32,796 nucleotides of DNA from Actinomycetes bacterium (GTDB lineage: Bacteria > Actinomycetota > Actinomycetes > S36-B12). Under the pieces are notes generated by a model, which was given only the letters and a program-made list of their open reading frames with translations, did not search any database and had not been told where the DNA came from. Location of the stretch: NCBI GenBank assembly GCA_024641635.1, contig JAHECS010000006.1:87968-120763 (forward strand). The letters run 5' to 3'. A program made the translations under genes and the position numbers. Shown piece by piece: positions 7,646 through 16,304 of the stretch (positions are counted from its first letter, which is position 1; each line of letters opens with the position of its first letter).

Positions 7646-10383
7646 GGCTGCACACGCTGACTATCACCGGCATCGGCCCCTTCCGGGGCCGTCAGGACAT
7701 CGACTTCGACGCCCTGTCATCGTCCGGGCTGTTCCTCATCGAAGGTCCCACCGGATCGGGCAAGACGACGATCATCGACGCCATCGTGTACGCGCTCTTC
7801 GGAGTGGTCTCGGCCGGCGGCGACGACCTCACCCGGCTGCGGATCCGCAGCCACTACTGCAGCGATACCGACCCCACGGGTGTCGCCTGCGAGTTCTCCG
7901 TGGACGGACGCCGGCACCGCATCGCTCGCGTGCCGGCTGGGGCTCGAGACCCGGAGGATCCCGGCAAGGCGGCCAAGTCGAAGGGCGTGCGGCAGACGCT
8001 CACCGAGTACGACGCGGACGGCGAGACCGTTCGCGTGCTCACCGCGCGCAGGGAGATCGACGAGCACGTCGAGGGCCTGCTCCGGATGTCGGCGGAGCAG
8101 TTCCGTCAGCTGGTCGTGCTTCCGCAGGGACAGTTCGCTGAGCTTCTGCGGAAGACTCCGGCCGAGCGCCTGGCGTCACTGGCACCTTTGCTCGAGGACC
8201 CGCATATCGCCCGGGTGCAGGACGACCTCGACGGTCAGGGGCGGGCTGCGCGCGATGAGCGACATGCGGCGGCTCTCGCCGTGGACCAGGCCGCCCAGCG
8301 CCTTGCCGGGCGGCTCGAGTCGTACCTCGCCGACATGCCCCCTGAGGTGGACTTCACGGACGCCGCCGTCGGTGATTCGGCCCGCGAGGCGCGCGTCGAC
8401 GACATTCTCGCCGCCCTCGAGAGGCAGGCGGAGTCCGCTGCGACGGCGCGCGACCAGCAGGCAGAGATCACCCGGGTCGCACGCGAGGCGGCGTCCGAAG
8501 CCGGGGACGTGCATGCCGCGCTGCAGGCTGCCACCCAGGCGCGGGCATCCGTCGTCCAGGCGAAGGCGATGCTGAGCGCCGACGACGAAGACGTCACCGA
8601 GGAGACGATCGGCGCCCGGCTGGGCACCCTCGAGCGGCAGGCCGGGGCGCTGGGAGAGCACGCCGCCTGGGAGGCAAAGGCACCGGCCCGGCACCTCGAG
8701 AGGCGTGGCTGGGCTCAGCAGTCCGCCGGCCTGCGCGAGGAGGCCGTGATCCTGCGGACGGAGCAGGCGTCGCTGCCCGGCCTTCGAGCCGACCTCGACG
8801 CGAAGCTGGGCGAGGCTCAGCGGCTGGCCGGAACCATCGACCGGGCCCGGAGCGAGGAGAAGCGGCTCGACGTACTTCTCACGAAGGCAGCGGCCCTGGC
8901 GCGATTGCAGGAGAGCCTCGAGGAGAGCGGCGCCGCCATCGAGAACTGCGTGGCCGAGCAGCTGGACGCCGAGGCGGCCGCGAACGCCGCCTCCGACGAG
9001 TGGGAGACGCTGCTCGCCCGTCAGCACGCGGGGACCGCGGCGGCGCTCGCCGCGCTGCTCGCTGCCGGAGAGGCATGCCCGGTCTGCGGATCGACGGACC
9101 ATCCGTCACCCGCGCCATCCGACGACTCCTCCGAGGTGGTCACCCAGGAGCAGGTCGCCGCCGCCCGCTCGGTGGCCGCCGAGGCGCGTGCCCGGGCGAA
9201 GGATGCCGCCGAGACCACCGTTCGAGCTCACGCGGCTCACGCGGGGATCACCACCGAGGTCGCTGCGCTCGCGGGTGCCGTGGGTCACGAGGACGGCGCG
9301 AGCCTCGCGGTCGCCGCTGCGGAGGCCCGACAGTCGCGCGAGGACGCGGAGGCGGCGGCCGTCACGACGACGGTGATCCGGCAGCGTCTCTCGGAGCTCG
9401 ACGAGCGCGCGAAGTACGTGGCCGAGCAGTGCGGCCTCCTCGAGACGGAGGCGGCTGTCGTGGACGCCACGATCAGGGCACAGGAGGCCGCCGAGCAGGA
9501 GTACAGCGCCGTCATCAGATCTGCCATCGGCGATGCCGAGTCGGCGACGTCGCTGCTGCGACGGACGCGGGAGCGGATCGCCTCCCTCTCGGCCCTGGAC
9601 CAAGCGTGGGACGAACTGGCCCGAGCGCTGGCCCGCGTGCCCGCCGGGCAGCGGAACACTCCGCTCGAGGAGGCGGAGCTGACTGCGCGGACGGCACGCG
9701 GTGAGCTGGACGACGCCGCGGAGGAACTCGCGCTCCGAGAGAGGCACGCCACCGCCACCGCGGCCACCCGCGACGAGGCCGGGCCGCTCGCGCACGCCTT
9801 CACCCGGTCCCTGGGCAATCGTCGACACGTCGAGGAGGTGACGACGACCGCCATCGACCTGGCCAACCTGGTGACCTCGAACAACCCGAGGAGGCTGCAG
9901 CTACGGAGTTATGCGCTGCAACGGCGTTTCGAGACCGTGCTCGCGGCGGCATCCATTCACCTCGAGCGGATGAGCGCGGGCAAGTTCCAGTTCCAGCTCA
10001 GCGAGGACACGGCCCGCGCGGGCCAGTCGGGGCTTGGCATCTCGTTGTTCGACTCCTGGACCGGGGAGCCGCAGGACCCGAAGTCCCTGTCCGGCGGCGA
10101 GACGTTCTACGCGTCCTTGGCCCTGGCCCTCGGCCTGGCCGACGTGGTCCGCGGCGAGGCCGGGGGGTCGTCACTCGAGACTCTCTTCGTGGACGAGGGG
10201 TTCGGGTCGCTGGATCAGGACACCCTCTACCAAGTGCTCGAGCAGCTCGATCAGCTGCGGGCGGGACGACGCGCCGTGGGCGTGGTCAGCCATGTGGCCG
10301 AGATGAAGGAGTCGATACCCGACCGCATCGAGGTCCGACGTCAGCAGGACAGCTCGAGCGTCGTCGTCGGACAGGAACCCTGA
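7642..10383 (+). CDS. sbcC: exonuclease SbcCD subunit C (Rad50-like ATPase)
   Basis: SMC-like ATPase partner of SbcD. Walker A GPTGSGKTT lies at residues 35-43, followed by long Ala/Glu/Arg-rich coiled-coil arms. The zinc hook CPVC is at residues 479-482, at the apex between the arms. The C-terminal head has the signature KSLSGGETFYASLALALGL and Walker B LETLFVDEGFGSLD. Length 913 aa is typical for actinobacterial SbcC. It is coupled to sbcD by an ATGA overlap and its stop directly abuts the next gene. All essential motifs are intact, so the complex is expected to be functional. Confidence 0.95.
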   Translation: MRLHTLTITGIGPFRGRQDIDFDALSSSGLFLIEGPTGSGKTTIIDAIVYALFGVVSAGGDDLTRLRIRSHYCSDTDPTGVACEFSVDGRRHRIARVPAGARDPEDPGKAAKSKGVRQTLTEYDADGETVRVLTARREIDEHVEGLLRMSAEQFRQLVVLPQGQFAELLRKTPAERLASLAPLLEDPHIARVQDDLDGQGRAARDERHAAALAVDQAAQRLAGRLESYLADMPPEVDFTDAAVGDSAREARVDDILAALERQAESAATARDQQAEITRVAREAASEAGDVHAALQAATQARASVVQAKAMLSADDEDVTEETIGARLGTLERQAGALGEHAAWEAKAPARHLERRGWAQQSAGLREEAVILRTEQASLPGLRADLDAKLGEAQRLAGTIDRARSEEKRLDVLLTKAAALARLQESLEESGAAIENCVAEQLDAEAAANAASDEWETLLARQHAGTAAALAALLAAGEACPVCGSTDHPSPAPSDDSSEVVTQEQVAAARSVAAEARARAKDAAETTVRAHAAHAGITTEVAALAGAVGHEDGASLAVAAAEARQSREDAEAAAVTTTVIRQRLSELDERAKYVAEQCGLLETEAAVVDATIRAQEAAEQEYSAVIRSAIGDAESATSLLRRTRERIASLSALDQAWDELARALARVPAGQRNTPLEEAELTARTARGELDDAAEELALRERHATATAATRDEAGPLAHAFTRSLGNRRHVEEVTTTAIDLANLVTSNNPRRLQLRSYALQRRFETVLAAASIHLERMSAGKFQFQLSEDTARAGQSGLGISLFDSWTGEPQDPKSLSGGETFYASLALALGLADVVRGEAGGSSLETLFVDEGFGSLDQDTLYQVLEQLDQLRAGRRAVGVVSHVAEMKESIPDRIEVRRQQDSSSVVVGQEP

Positions 10384-11190
10384 GTGCAGAGCCGGGACAT
10401 CGTCGACCGCTACCTCGCGGAGCTGCACCTGGAGAGGAGCGAGCCGGGCCTCGACCTCCTCACCCGGATCACGCGGAGCCACGTGGCCACACTGCCGTTC
10501 AGCAGCATCGGGCCGAGGCTCGGAGACGCCCTGCCGCTGGAGCCCGCCAGCCTGCTCGACCGCATCGTCGTGCGACGTCGGGGCGGCTACTGCTTCGAGC
10601 AGAACGGCCTGCTCCATGCCGTACTGGACGACCTCGGCTTCGTCACGAGAATCCAGCTCGCCCGCGTGATCCACAACCGGACTGACCTGCCGGGACTGAC
10701 TCACCGCGTCGTCCTCGTCGACATCGACGAGACCACGTTCGTGGCCGACGTCGGCTTCGGCCCGCTCGGTCCGCCCGTACCGGTGGTCGTGGGCGGGACG
10801 CAGGTCGTGACGGCCGAATGGTCGCATCGCGTGATCGAGCACCGCCCAGGCGAATTCCACCTGCAGCGGCACTCGGACGCAGCGCCGGAGTCCTTGTACC
10901 GCTTCGACGGCGGCGAGTACGGCGCGTATGACTGCGAGATCGGCCACTTCTACTCGCATCGCCATCCCGGGGCCACCTTCGTGAACACGCTCGTCGCTTC
11001 ACGGATCCTCGATCGCGAAATCCGCTCGCTCCGCAACCGGGAGTACTGGGTGCTGAGAGCCGACGGCGACACGCGCACGACCGTCGGCGATGCCCGGCAT
11101 CTCCGGGACCTCCTCAGTGGCGAGTTCGGGCTTCAGGTCAGCGAGGCCGAGGCACTGCGCCTGTTCGACGGCCTTCCCCTGGTCGAGTGA
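10384..11190 (+). CDS. nat: arylamine N-acetyltransferase
   Basis: Cytosolic enzyme that transfers an acetyl group from acetyl-CoA to arylamines, hydrazines or related acceptors; in mycobacteria it acts on isoniazid and in sterol degradation, in other actinomycetes on rifamycin-type substrates. The catalytic triad is visible: Cys in RRGGYCFEQN (about residues 63-72), His in LTHRVVLVD (about 105-113) and Asp in FVADVGFGPLG (about 121-131). Length 268 aa matches the family. The GTG start immediately follows the sbcC TGA (TGAGTG), so it is probably expressed with sbcDC although no functional link is known. Confidence 0.92.
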   Translation: MQSRDIVDRYLAELHLERSEPGLDLLTRITRSHVATLPFSSIGPRLGDALPLEPASLLDRIVVRRRGGYCFEQNGLLHAVLDDLGFVTRIQLARVIHNRTDLPGLTHRVVLVDIDETTFVADVGFGPLGPPVPVVVGGTQVVTAEWSHRVIEHRPGEFHLQRHSDAAPESLYRFDGGEYGAYDCEIGHFYSHRHPGATFVNTLVASRILDREIRSLRNREYWVLRADGDTRTTVGDARHLRDLLSGEFGLQVSEAEALRLFDGLPLVE

Positions 11191-11267
11191 GAGGGCTACG
11201 TTGGCACGTAACCATCCACCAGGCGCTGCGTAGCGGGGGTCGGCGCCTCACGTCGAGAGGAGCGCCC

Positions 11268-11516
11268 ATGCCGATGTTCATGGACGTCCACGTCAACATG
11301 GTCGGAGTAACTCCAGAGGCGCTGCAACAGGCGCATCAAGCCGATCTCGATATCCAGGGCGAGGAGGGCGTGGACTTCCAGCAGGCCTGGGCTGACCCCA
11401 ACACGGGCCACGTGTTCTGCCTGTCCGAGGCCCCGAGCGCTGAGGCCGTCAAGCGGATCCACGAGAGGGCCGGCCATCCCGCTGACGAGGTGCACGAGAT
11501 CACCGTCACCGCGTAG
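11268..11516 (+). CDS. DUF4242 / SCO4226-like small protein
   Basis: An 82-aa protein, MPMFMDVHVNMVGVTPEALQ through a C-terminal HEITVTA. It matches the DUF4242 pattern, a dimeric alpha/beta ferredoxin-like barrel, one member of which (SCO4226 of Streptomyces) was described as nickel-binding. Met/His-rich N terminus (MDVHVNM), WADPNTGHVFCLSEAPS in the middle, and HERAGHPADEVHEI near the end offer potential metal ligands. The frame stays open to a GTG at 11187, but the ATG at 11268 has AGAGGAG at 11256-11262 with 5-base spacing and gives the family N terminus. Function unknown. Confidence 0.8.
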   Translation: MPMFMDVHVNMVGVTPEALQQAHQADLDIQGEEGVDFQQAWADPNTGHVFCLSEAPSAEAVKRIHERAGHPADEVHEITVTA

Positions 11517-11530
11517 CCGATCACCCCTGT

Positions 11531-11584
11531 CGCCCGCCGGGTCTGAACGCCACCCCCGAGATGCGCGTTCAGACCCGACGGGCG
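11531..11584. terminator. 54-nt hairpin between DUF4242 gene and peroxidase
   Basis: Two 20-nt arms, CGCCCGCCGGGTCTGAACGC (11531-11550) and GCGTTCAGACCCGACGGGCG (11565-11584), pair at 19 of 20 positions around a 14-nt loop. It lies 15 bases after the upstream stop and only 11 bases before the peroxidase ATG. It could terminate upstream transcription; because it ends so near the next start it might also affect expression of that gene. Confidence 0.6.
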
Positions 11585-11595
11585 AAGATTTGGGC

Positions 11596-12087
11596 ATGAC
11601 GTCAGCTGAGTCCCTCTACGACCTGAGCTTTGTCGACAACCACGGCGAGACCGTGGCCCTGGCCGACTATGCCGGGCGCCCCGTCCTCATCGTCAACACC
11701 GCGAGCAGGTGCGGCTACACGCACCACTACGACGGACTCCAGCGCCTGCACGAGGTCTACGGGCCACAGGGGCTCGTCGTGCTCGGCTTCCCGTGCAACC
11801 AGTTCCTCCAGCAGGAGCCGGGGACGGACGCCGAGATCGAGGAGTTCTGCCGACTGGACTACGGGGTCACGTTCCCCCTGTCCACGAAGGTGGAGGTCAA
11901 TGGCGACGACGCCCATCCCGTCTTCTCATTCCTCAAGGAGCGCACCGGGGGCGAGGACGTGCCGTGGAACTTCGAGAAGTTCCTCGTCGAGGCTGACGGC
12001 GTCACCGTGCATCGCTACAACTACCGCATCAAGCCGGATGAGCTCACCGACGACGTCGTGGTCGCCGTCGGCGACTCGGCCGCCTGA
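11596..12087 (+). CDS. glutathione peroxidase-family thiol peroxidase
   Basis: Reduces hydroperoxides. A 163-aa protein of the bacterial Cys-type GPx family, which in actinobacteria usually uses thioredoxin rather than glutathione. The peroxidatic Cys lies in NTASRCGYT (about residues 35-43), followed by VLGFPCNQF with the second conserved Cys region (about 70-78), and the tetrad Trp-Asn in PWNFEKFLV (about 131-139). Start chosen is the ATG at 11596; a TTG two codons upstream is possible. No clear Shine-Dalgarno is seen because a strong hairpin occupies the upstream region. Convergent with the aldo/keto reductase gene, separated by 10 bases. Confidence 0.9.
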   Translation: MTSAESLYDLSFVDNHGETVALADYAGRPVLIVNTASRCGYTHHYDGLQRLHEVYGPQGLVVLGFPCNQFLQQEPGTDAEIEEFCRLDYGVTFPLSTKVEVNGDDAHPVFSFLKERTGGEDVPWNFEKFLVEADGVTVHRYNYRIKPDELTDDVVVAVGDSAA

Positions 12088-12097
12088 CGACGGTGGC

Positions 12098-13090
12098 CTA
12101 GCCCCGCGAGCGGTACCCATCGAGCGGCGGGCTGTCACCGTACGTGTGCGGCTTGGAGTAGCGGGCACCGACGACGCCGCTCATGAGCTCGCCGACCTCC
12201 TCCACCTGCTTCGGCGTCAAGGCCACCTCCGAGGCTGCAGCGTTCTCCTCGAGGTAGGAGCGACGCTTGGTTCCCGGGATCGGCACGACGTCCGGTCCCT
12301 GAGCGAGCACCCAGGCGATGGCCAACTGGCCGGCCGTGCAGCCGACGTCCGCTGCGTAGTCCGACACCCGCATCGCCAGGGCCCGGTTCTGCTCGAAGTT
12401 GTCCGGAGAGAATCTTGGACCGGCACGCCGCAGATCGCCCTCGCCGATCGCGTCGACCGAGTCAAGCCGGCCGGTGAACAGCCCGCGCCCAAGGGGGCTG
12501 TAGGGGACGATGCCGATTCCCAGCTCACGGGCAACCGGCAGCACGTCGGGCTCGAGGTCACGGGTCCACAGCGACCACTCGCTCTGGAGTGCGGCGATCG
12601 GGTGCACCGCGTGTGCTCGGCGCAGCGTCGCGGCGCTGGCCTCCGACAGCCCCAGGTGGCGGACCTTCCCACTGTCCACCTCCGCCGCCATCGCCCCCAC
12701 CGTCTCCTCGATGGGGACCTTCGGATCGACCCGGTGCAGGTACCACAGGTCCACGTGATCCGTACGCAGCCGACTGAGACTCCCGTCGATGGCCCGACGC
12801 GCGTTCTCGGGACTCCCGTCGAGCTCCCGGTTGCTGTCGAAGCCGAACTTCGTCGCGATCGTGACGGCGTCCCGATGCCTCTCCAGCACGGATCCGATGA
12901 GCGCCTCGTTGCCGCCGCTCCCGTACACCTCTGCGGTGTCCCAGAACGTCACGCCGAGCTCAATGGCGCGTTCGAGGGTCGCGACGGCCTCGCCGACGTC
13001 GACCGCCCCATAGACCTCGGACATGGGCATGCAGCCGAGACCGATGGCGCTCGTCGTCAGCCCAGACCGCCCGAGCCTGCGCGCCTGCAT
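12098..13090 (-). CDS. aldo/keto reductase
   Basis: NADPH-dependent carbonyl reductase of the AKR superfamily (330 aa, family length). The N-terminal signature is LGRSGLTTSAIGLGCMPMS; catalytic tetrad residues are visible as Asp and Tyr in FWDTAEVYG (about residues 49-57), Lys in IATKFGF (about 78-84) and His in YLHRVDP (about 117-123). SPLGRGLFTG (about 198-207) and the C-terminal GTKRRSYLEENAAA match the cofactor-binding region of the AKR13/YajO-type group. Start is the ATG at 13090. Physiological substrate unknown; convergent with the peroxidase gene, which is compatible with a role in detoxification but does not prove it. Confidence 0.92.
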   Translation of the reverse strand: MQARRLGRSGLTTSAIGLGCMPMSEVYGAVDVGEAVATLERAIELGVTFWDTAEVYGSGGNEALIGSVLERHRDAVTIATKFGFDSNRELDGSPENARRAIDGSLSRLRTDHVDLWYLHRVDPKVPIEETVGAMAAEVDSGKVRHLGLSEASAATLRRAHAVHPIAALQSEWSLWTRDLEPDVLPVARELGIGIVPYSPLGRGLFTGRLDSVDAIGEGDLRRAGPRFSPDNFEQNRALAMRVSDYAADVGCTAGQLAIAWVLAQGPDVVPIPGTKRRSYLEENAAASEVALTPKQVEEVGELMSGVVGARYSKPHTYGDSPPLDGYRSRG

Positions 13091-13166
13091 CGCACGATCG
13101 TAGGCGAACCGTCACGTCGGCGACACCCGTCGACGACGGGCTGCGGCCTCACTGAGGGGGCTTGTG

Positions 13167-13180
13167 CGGTTGAGCAACCG
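13167..13180. promoter_or_regulatory. perfect dyad in divergent promoter region
   Basis: CGGTTG-AG-CAACCG is a perfect 6-bp inverted repeat with a 2-bp centre in the 197-bp divergent gap between the aldo/keto reductase and the small barrel protein. It has the size of an operator for a dimeric repressor, but no adjacent regulator gene points to one. Confidence 0.3.
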
Positions 13181-13287
13181 GGAGGACCATGCCTAGAGCC
13201 GCGTTGCTCATCCAGGTGCGCGACGGCGCACGGTGTCACCGGCCCACCGCTCGCCAGCCGACAGACCGGGCCCATCCAGGAGAACCG

Positions 13288-13557
13288 ATGGCCAAGCTCA
13301 TCGTTCGTCACAACGTCGCGGACTACGACAGCTGGAGGAGCGGCTACGACGCCAACAATGCCGTGCGTGACAACGGCGGCGTCACCGCCGACTACGTCTA
13401 CCGGTCGGCGGACGACGGAAATGACCTGACGGTCATCCATGACTTCGACTCCGTGGAAGCCGCCAAGGCGTTCGCCGGGTCTGCGGAACTCAAGGAGGCG
13501 ATGATGGCCCTCGGCGTCGTTGGCGCCCCGCAGATCTGGTTCGTCGAGGAGGCGTGA
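13288..13557 (+). CDS. small dimeric alpha/beta-barrel-like protein
   Basis: An 89-aa protein, MAKLIVRHNVADYDSWRSGY to a C-terminal IWFVEEA. The pattern of an N-terminal strand, a DYDSWR helix start, an SADDGNDLTVIHDFDSVEAA segment and a terminal strand resembles the antibiotic-biosynthesis-monooxygenase/cyclase-type dimeric ferredoxin-like fold. No catalytic residues can be named, so enzymatic function is not assigned. The frame is open to 13189, but AGGAGA at 13279-13284 followed by ATG at 13288 fits best. Convergent with the S51-like gene. Confidence 0.7.
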   Translation: MAKLIVRHNVADYDSWRSGYDANNAVRDNGGVTADYVYRSADDGNDLTVIHDFDSVEAAKAFAGSAELKEAMMALGVVGAPQIWFVEEA

Positions 13558-13581
13558 GCCGGACGCCGTCCGCCGCCTGAG

Positions 13582-14844
13582 TCAGTCGGCGGCAAGGTCC
13601 CACGTGACGCCTTCGGACGTGTCCCGGACCTCGACGCCGGCTGCCGCCAGTCCGTCCCGGATGGCGTCACTCGTCGCATAGTCCTTCGCCTCGCGTACCC
13701 GACGCCTCGCGTCGAGCGCCACCTCGACGATGGGTGCGAGCGCGGCCCGTGGATCGCGCAGCCCCAGCACCGCGGAGCCGGCGAGGTCGACGATCATCGA
13801 TCGCAGGAGCCGACGCGCGACGTCGACGTCATCGCTCTGGAGCGTGTCGGCCGACCAGGCGTGGATGGCGTCCTCGAGCTCGAGACTCGCTGACATGGCT
13901 CCGTCCGCGTCCCCGTCAGCAAGGCAGGCGTCGAAGCGCGACTTCAGCTCGGCAGCGGTCGCGCGCAATGAGGTCGCGGACGCCGACTCGACGTCCGGCT
14001 CGTCAACACCGTCCTCGGCCGCAACCAGGGTCGCCACGACGTGGACCGTGTCCTCTCCGCGCAGGATGGCCGAGATGTCGGCCAGAGCGATGGACTCGCC
14101 CGCCGGGACCATCTGGCTGACGCCACGGACGCGCAGGGTCATTCCGCCGGCCCCGTGCACGGTCGCCGTTCGTTCGACCACGTCCACGACGACGGCAGTG
14201 TGCTCGTCCACTCCGATGACGCCGACTCCGCTGGGCAGCATGGACTCCATCGCCTCCAGTCGCTGCTCCCCGAGATAGCAGTAGCGGGTGTCGTGGCGCC
14301 CACCCTCGCGATTGTCGTAGTGCGGAATGACCGCCGCCTCGACGCCCACGAGCTGCCCGAGCAGGTCCAGTCCCGCGACCCAGCGCGGCTCCTCGCCGAC
14401 CTTGTAGATCTCGTATACGGGCACGGACCACGCGCCCACCGTGACTGCCGCCGCGCTGCCCATGACGATCGTGCCTCCACGGGAGACGACCTCGCCCAGC
14501 GCCGTGGGGACCGGGGTGTCGAGCCATTGGCCGAGCGCGTAGGTCGGGCTGCCCGGTCCGGCGAACACGAACGACGCCCGATGGAGCAGGGCGAGCGTTC
14601 GCTCCCGGGTGGCGACCGGCTCGTCGCGCCGCCGCCACCGGGCCACCTCGAGGGCGGTCCCGACCGACTCGCCGAAGTACTCCTGGACCTTCTCCGTGAG
14701 GTCGTCCGCGTTCGCCTGGAACCCGAAGGGCGTGTCCAGCATCGCCCGCACGCCCCCTCCCGCGTGCTCGATCAGCGAGCGGTGGACCTTCACCATGGTG
14801 GGGGCGGTCTCACCTGAGCCCATGATCACTATGCGTCCGGTCAC
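13582..14844 (-). CDS. S51-peptidase-like protein fused to CysRS-like C-terminal domain
   Basis: A 420-aa two-part protein. Residues about 1-270 resemble peptidase S51/cyanophycinase-like class I glutamine-amidotransferase folds: an N-terminal strand and GSGETAPTM, then FAGPGSPTYALGQWLDTP (about 94-111) and the elbow TIVMGSAAAVTVGAW (about 125-139) with Ser 130 in the nucleophile position. Residues about 290-420 are helical and end with REAKDYATSDAIRDGLAAAG followed by VEVRDTSEGVTWDL, very close to the end of cysteinyl-tRNA synthetases (KD.A.SD.IRD.L...G....D...G..W). It is not a synthetase: no HIGH or KMSKS motif exists. Start is the GTG at 14844 (TGRIVIMGSG); the frame is open to 14880. Substrate and role unknown. 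Confidence 0.75.
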   Translation of the reverse strand: MTGRIVIMGSGETAPTMVKVHRSLIEHAGGGVRAMLDTPFGFQANADDLTEKVQEYFGESVGTALEVARWRRRDEPVATRERTLALLHRASFVFAGPGSPTYALGQWLDTPVPTALGEVVSRGGTIVMGSAAAVTVGAWSVPVYEIYKVGEEPRWVAGLDLLGQLVGVEAAVIPHYDNREGGRHDTRYCYLGEQRLEAMESMLPSGVGVIGVDEHTAVVVDVVERTATVHGAGGMTLRVRGVSQMVPAGESIALADISAILRGEDTVHVVATLVAAEDGVDEPDVESASATSLRATAAELKSRFDACLADGDADGAMSASLELEDAIHAWSADTLQSDDVDVARRLLRSMIVDLAGSAVLGLRDPRAALAPIVEVALDARRRVREAKDYATSDAIRDGLAAAGVEVRDTSEGVTWDLAAD

Positions 14845-14886
14845 GACCCCTAGCCTTCCATGCCGGGCGCTCGGCGCCACCGGGGA

Positions 14887-14979
14887 TCAGGACGAGTAGA
14901 GCTCGGTGGACAGGTACCGCACGCCGGAATCGCACAGGATCGTGACGACGGTCGCCGCTGGCGGGGCCACTCGCGAGGG
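14887..14979 (-). pseudogene. relic of a cysteine synthase 3' end
   Basis: In the 152-bp gap upstream of the S51-like gene one minus-strand frame reads VVTILCDSGVRYLSTELYSS followed by TGA (14887-14889), preceded by APPAAT. This matches the extreme C terminus of PLP-dependent cysteine synthase family proteins, where I/VVT.LCDSG.RYLST is conserved. Upstream the frame meets a TAG at 14980-14982, and the COG4705 gene stop lies at 14997, so at most about 30 codons remain. It looks like the leftover of a deleted gene. A chance match is possible but the motif is long and correctly placed before a stop. Confidence 0.6.
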
Positions 14980-14996
14980 CTATGAGCGGTCGCGGA

Positions 14997-16286
14997 TCAG
15001 GCGCCCATCTGGGTCAGGAGGTCCTGAAGCGCGGCCTTCTCGGTCGTCGGCTCGGGGCTGGTCGAGCGCAGCTCGCGCAGAACCGTGTCGATCTTGCCGT
15101 CGACGGCGGTCCACTCGTCGGGGTTGCGGCGCTTGAGAACGGCCTGCGCCTGGTCCCATGCCGACTCGAGGTCCGTGATCCGGTTCGTGGCATCGGCCTG
15201 CTTCCCGGCGTTCAGCATGTCCAGTGTGTCCTGCGAGATGACGACGAACTGCGACATGTCCCCGAGAGGTGACGTGACGGCCACGGCGGTCGTGCCGCCG
15301 GATGCGGGCGCTGACGCCGCCGCCACAGCGGCCTCGCTGTTCAGTGTCGTGGTGCGTACGTTGTAGAACACCAGCCCGCCGACGACGAAGATGCCGAGCA
15401 CGATGGCCGTTTGGATCATGGCCGACCGCCGCGACTGGAGGTGATGGTGGGGTGCCGTCTCCGGCTCGTCGAGGGCGGCGAGCGCCGACGGATCGGACGG
15501 CACCGGAATGACGTCGGGCTTCTTGATCGTGAGGAAGATGATCGTTCCGAGGATGGCGGTCAGGAAGATGACGCTGGTGACAGTCACCCCCAGCCCGAGG
15601 CCGCCAGCGCTGGTGGGCTGTGCGAGGTAGTCGCCGATGGACGCGCCCAGCGGGCGGGTCAGGATGTACGCGATCCAGAACGCGAGCACGGCGTTGAGCC
15701 CGAGCCGCCAGGCGATCGTGACCGCTCCGATGAGTCCGGCGCACAGGATTCCGGTCCAGAAGTAGCCGACACCCAGTCCCTCGGAGATCAGGTCGCCCGT
15801 CGCGGTGCCCAGGGCGAACGTCACGAGGATCGCCAGCCAGTAGAACGACTCACGGCGACGGGTGTAGATCGAGTGGATCGACAGCGTCTTCTCACTGGCG
15901 TACCACGCCAGGAAGACGAGCCCCAGCAGGACGGAGAAGAAGATCGTGCTCACCTCGAGCGGGACTCCGAGGTTGTCCGTCATGTTGTCGGTGACGAGGG
16001 TGCCGAACACGCTGACGAGGACGACGGTGAGCCAGTAGACGCCGGCGACATACCTCTTCAGGGACATCTGCAGGCTCAGCACGATGACCAGCAGGACCCC
16101 CGTGGCGATCGAGGTGCCCGTCAGCCCCCAGTTGAGGTTGACGTTGAGGAAGTCGGCGGCCGACTCCCCCACCGTGGTGCAGAGCACCTTGATGATCCAG
16201 AAGAAGATGGTGACCTCGGGCACCTTGTTCAGCAGGCGCCGATTCATCACGCCGAGGTCAGGGCCAACTGTGGTGGTCATCGTCAT
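14997..16286 (-). CDS. COG4705 family polytopic membrane protein
   Basis: A 429-aa membrane protein. The sequence LNKVPEVTIFFWIIKVLCTT followed by VGESAADFLNVNLN is the typical start of COG4705 (uncharacterised membrane-anchored protein). About eight to nine hydrophobic helices follow up to residue about 260, including LGTATGDLISEGLGVGY and AYILTRPLGASIGDYLAQP, two related TATGD/RPLGAS-type repeats. After a charged linker (about 265-295) comes one more helix (MIQTAIVLGIFVVGGLVFY) and a soluble C-terminal region of about 110 residues with helical stretches. Start is the ATG at 16286; a second ATG is at 16280. The frame extends further upstream only as the shadow of the divergent MFS gene. Tandem 11-bp repeats 18-40 bases upstream suggest control by an OmpR-type regulator. 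Function unknown. Confidence 0.82.
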   Translation of the reverse strand: MTMTTTVGPDLGVMNRRLLNKVPEVTIFFWIIKVLCTTVGESAADFLNVNLNWGLTGTSIATGVLLVIVLSLQMSLKRYVAGVYWLTVVLVSVFGTLVTDNMTDNLGVPLEVSTIFFSVLLGLVFLAWYASEKTLSIHSIYTRRRESFYWLAILVTFALGTATGDLISEGLGVGYFWTGILCAGLIGAVTIAWRLGLNAVLAFWIAYILTRPLGASIGDYLAQPTSAGGLGLGVTVTSVIFLTAILGTIIFLTIKKPDVIPVPSDPSALAALDEPETAPHHHLQSRRSAMIQTAIVLGIFVVGGLVFYNVRTTTLNSEAAVAAASAPASGGTTAVAVTSPLGDMSQFVVISQDTLDMLNAGKQADATNRITDLESAWDQAQAVLKRRNPDEWTAVDGKIDTVLRELRSTSPEPTTEKAALQDLLTQMGA

Positions 16287-16304
16287 GGCGCTGAAGGTAC
16301 GGAG

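Noticed and set aside
11630-13429. 599-aa plus-strand frame through the peroxidase and aldo/keto reductase genes
   Set aside because: Spans three real genes out of frame and contains no recognisable domain.
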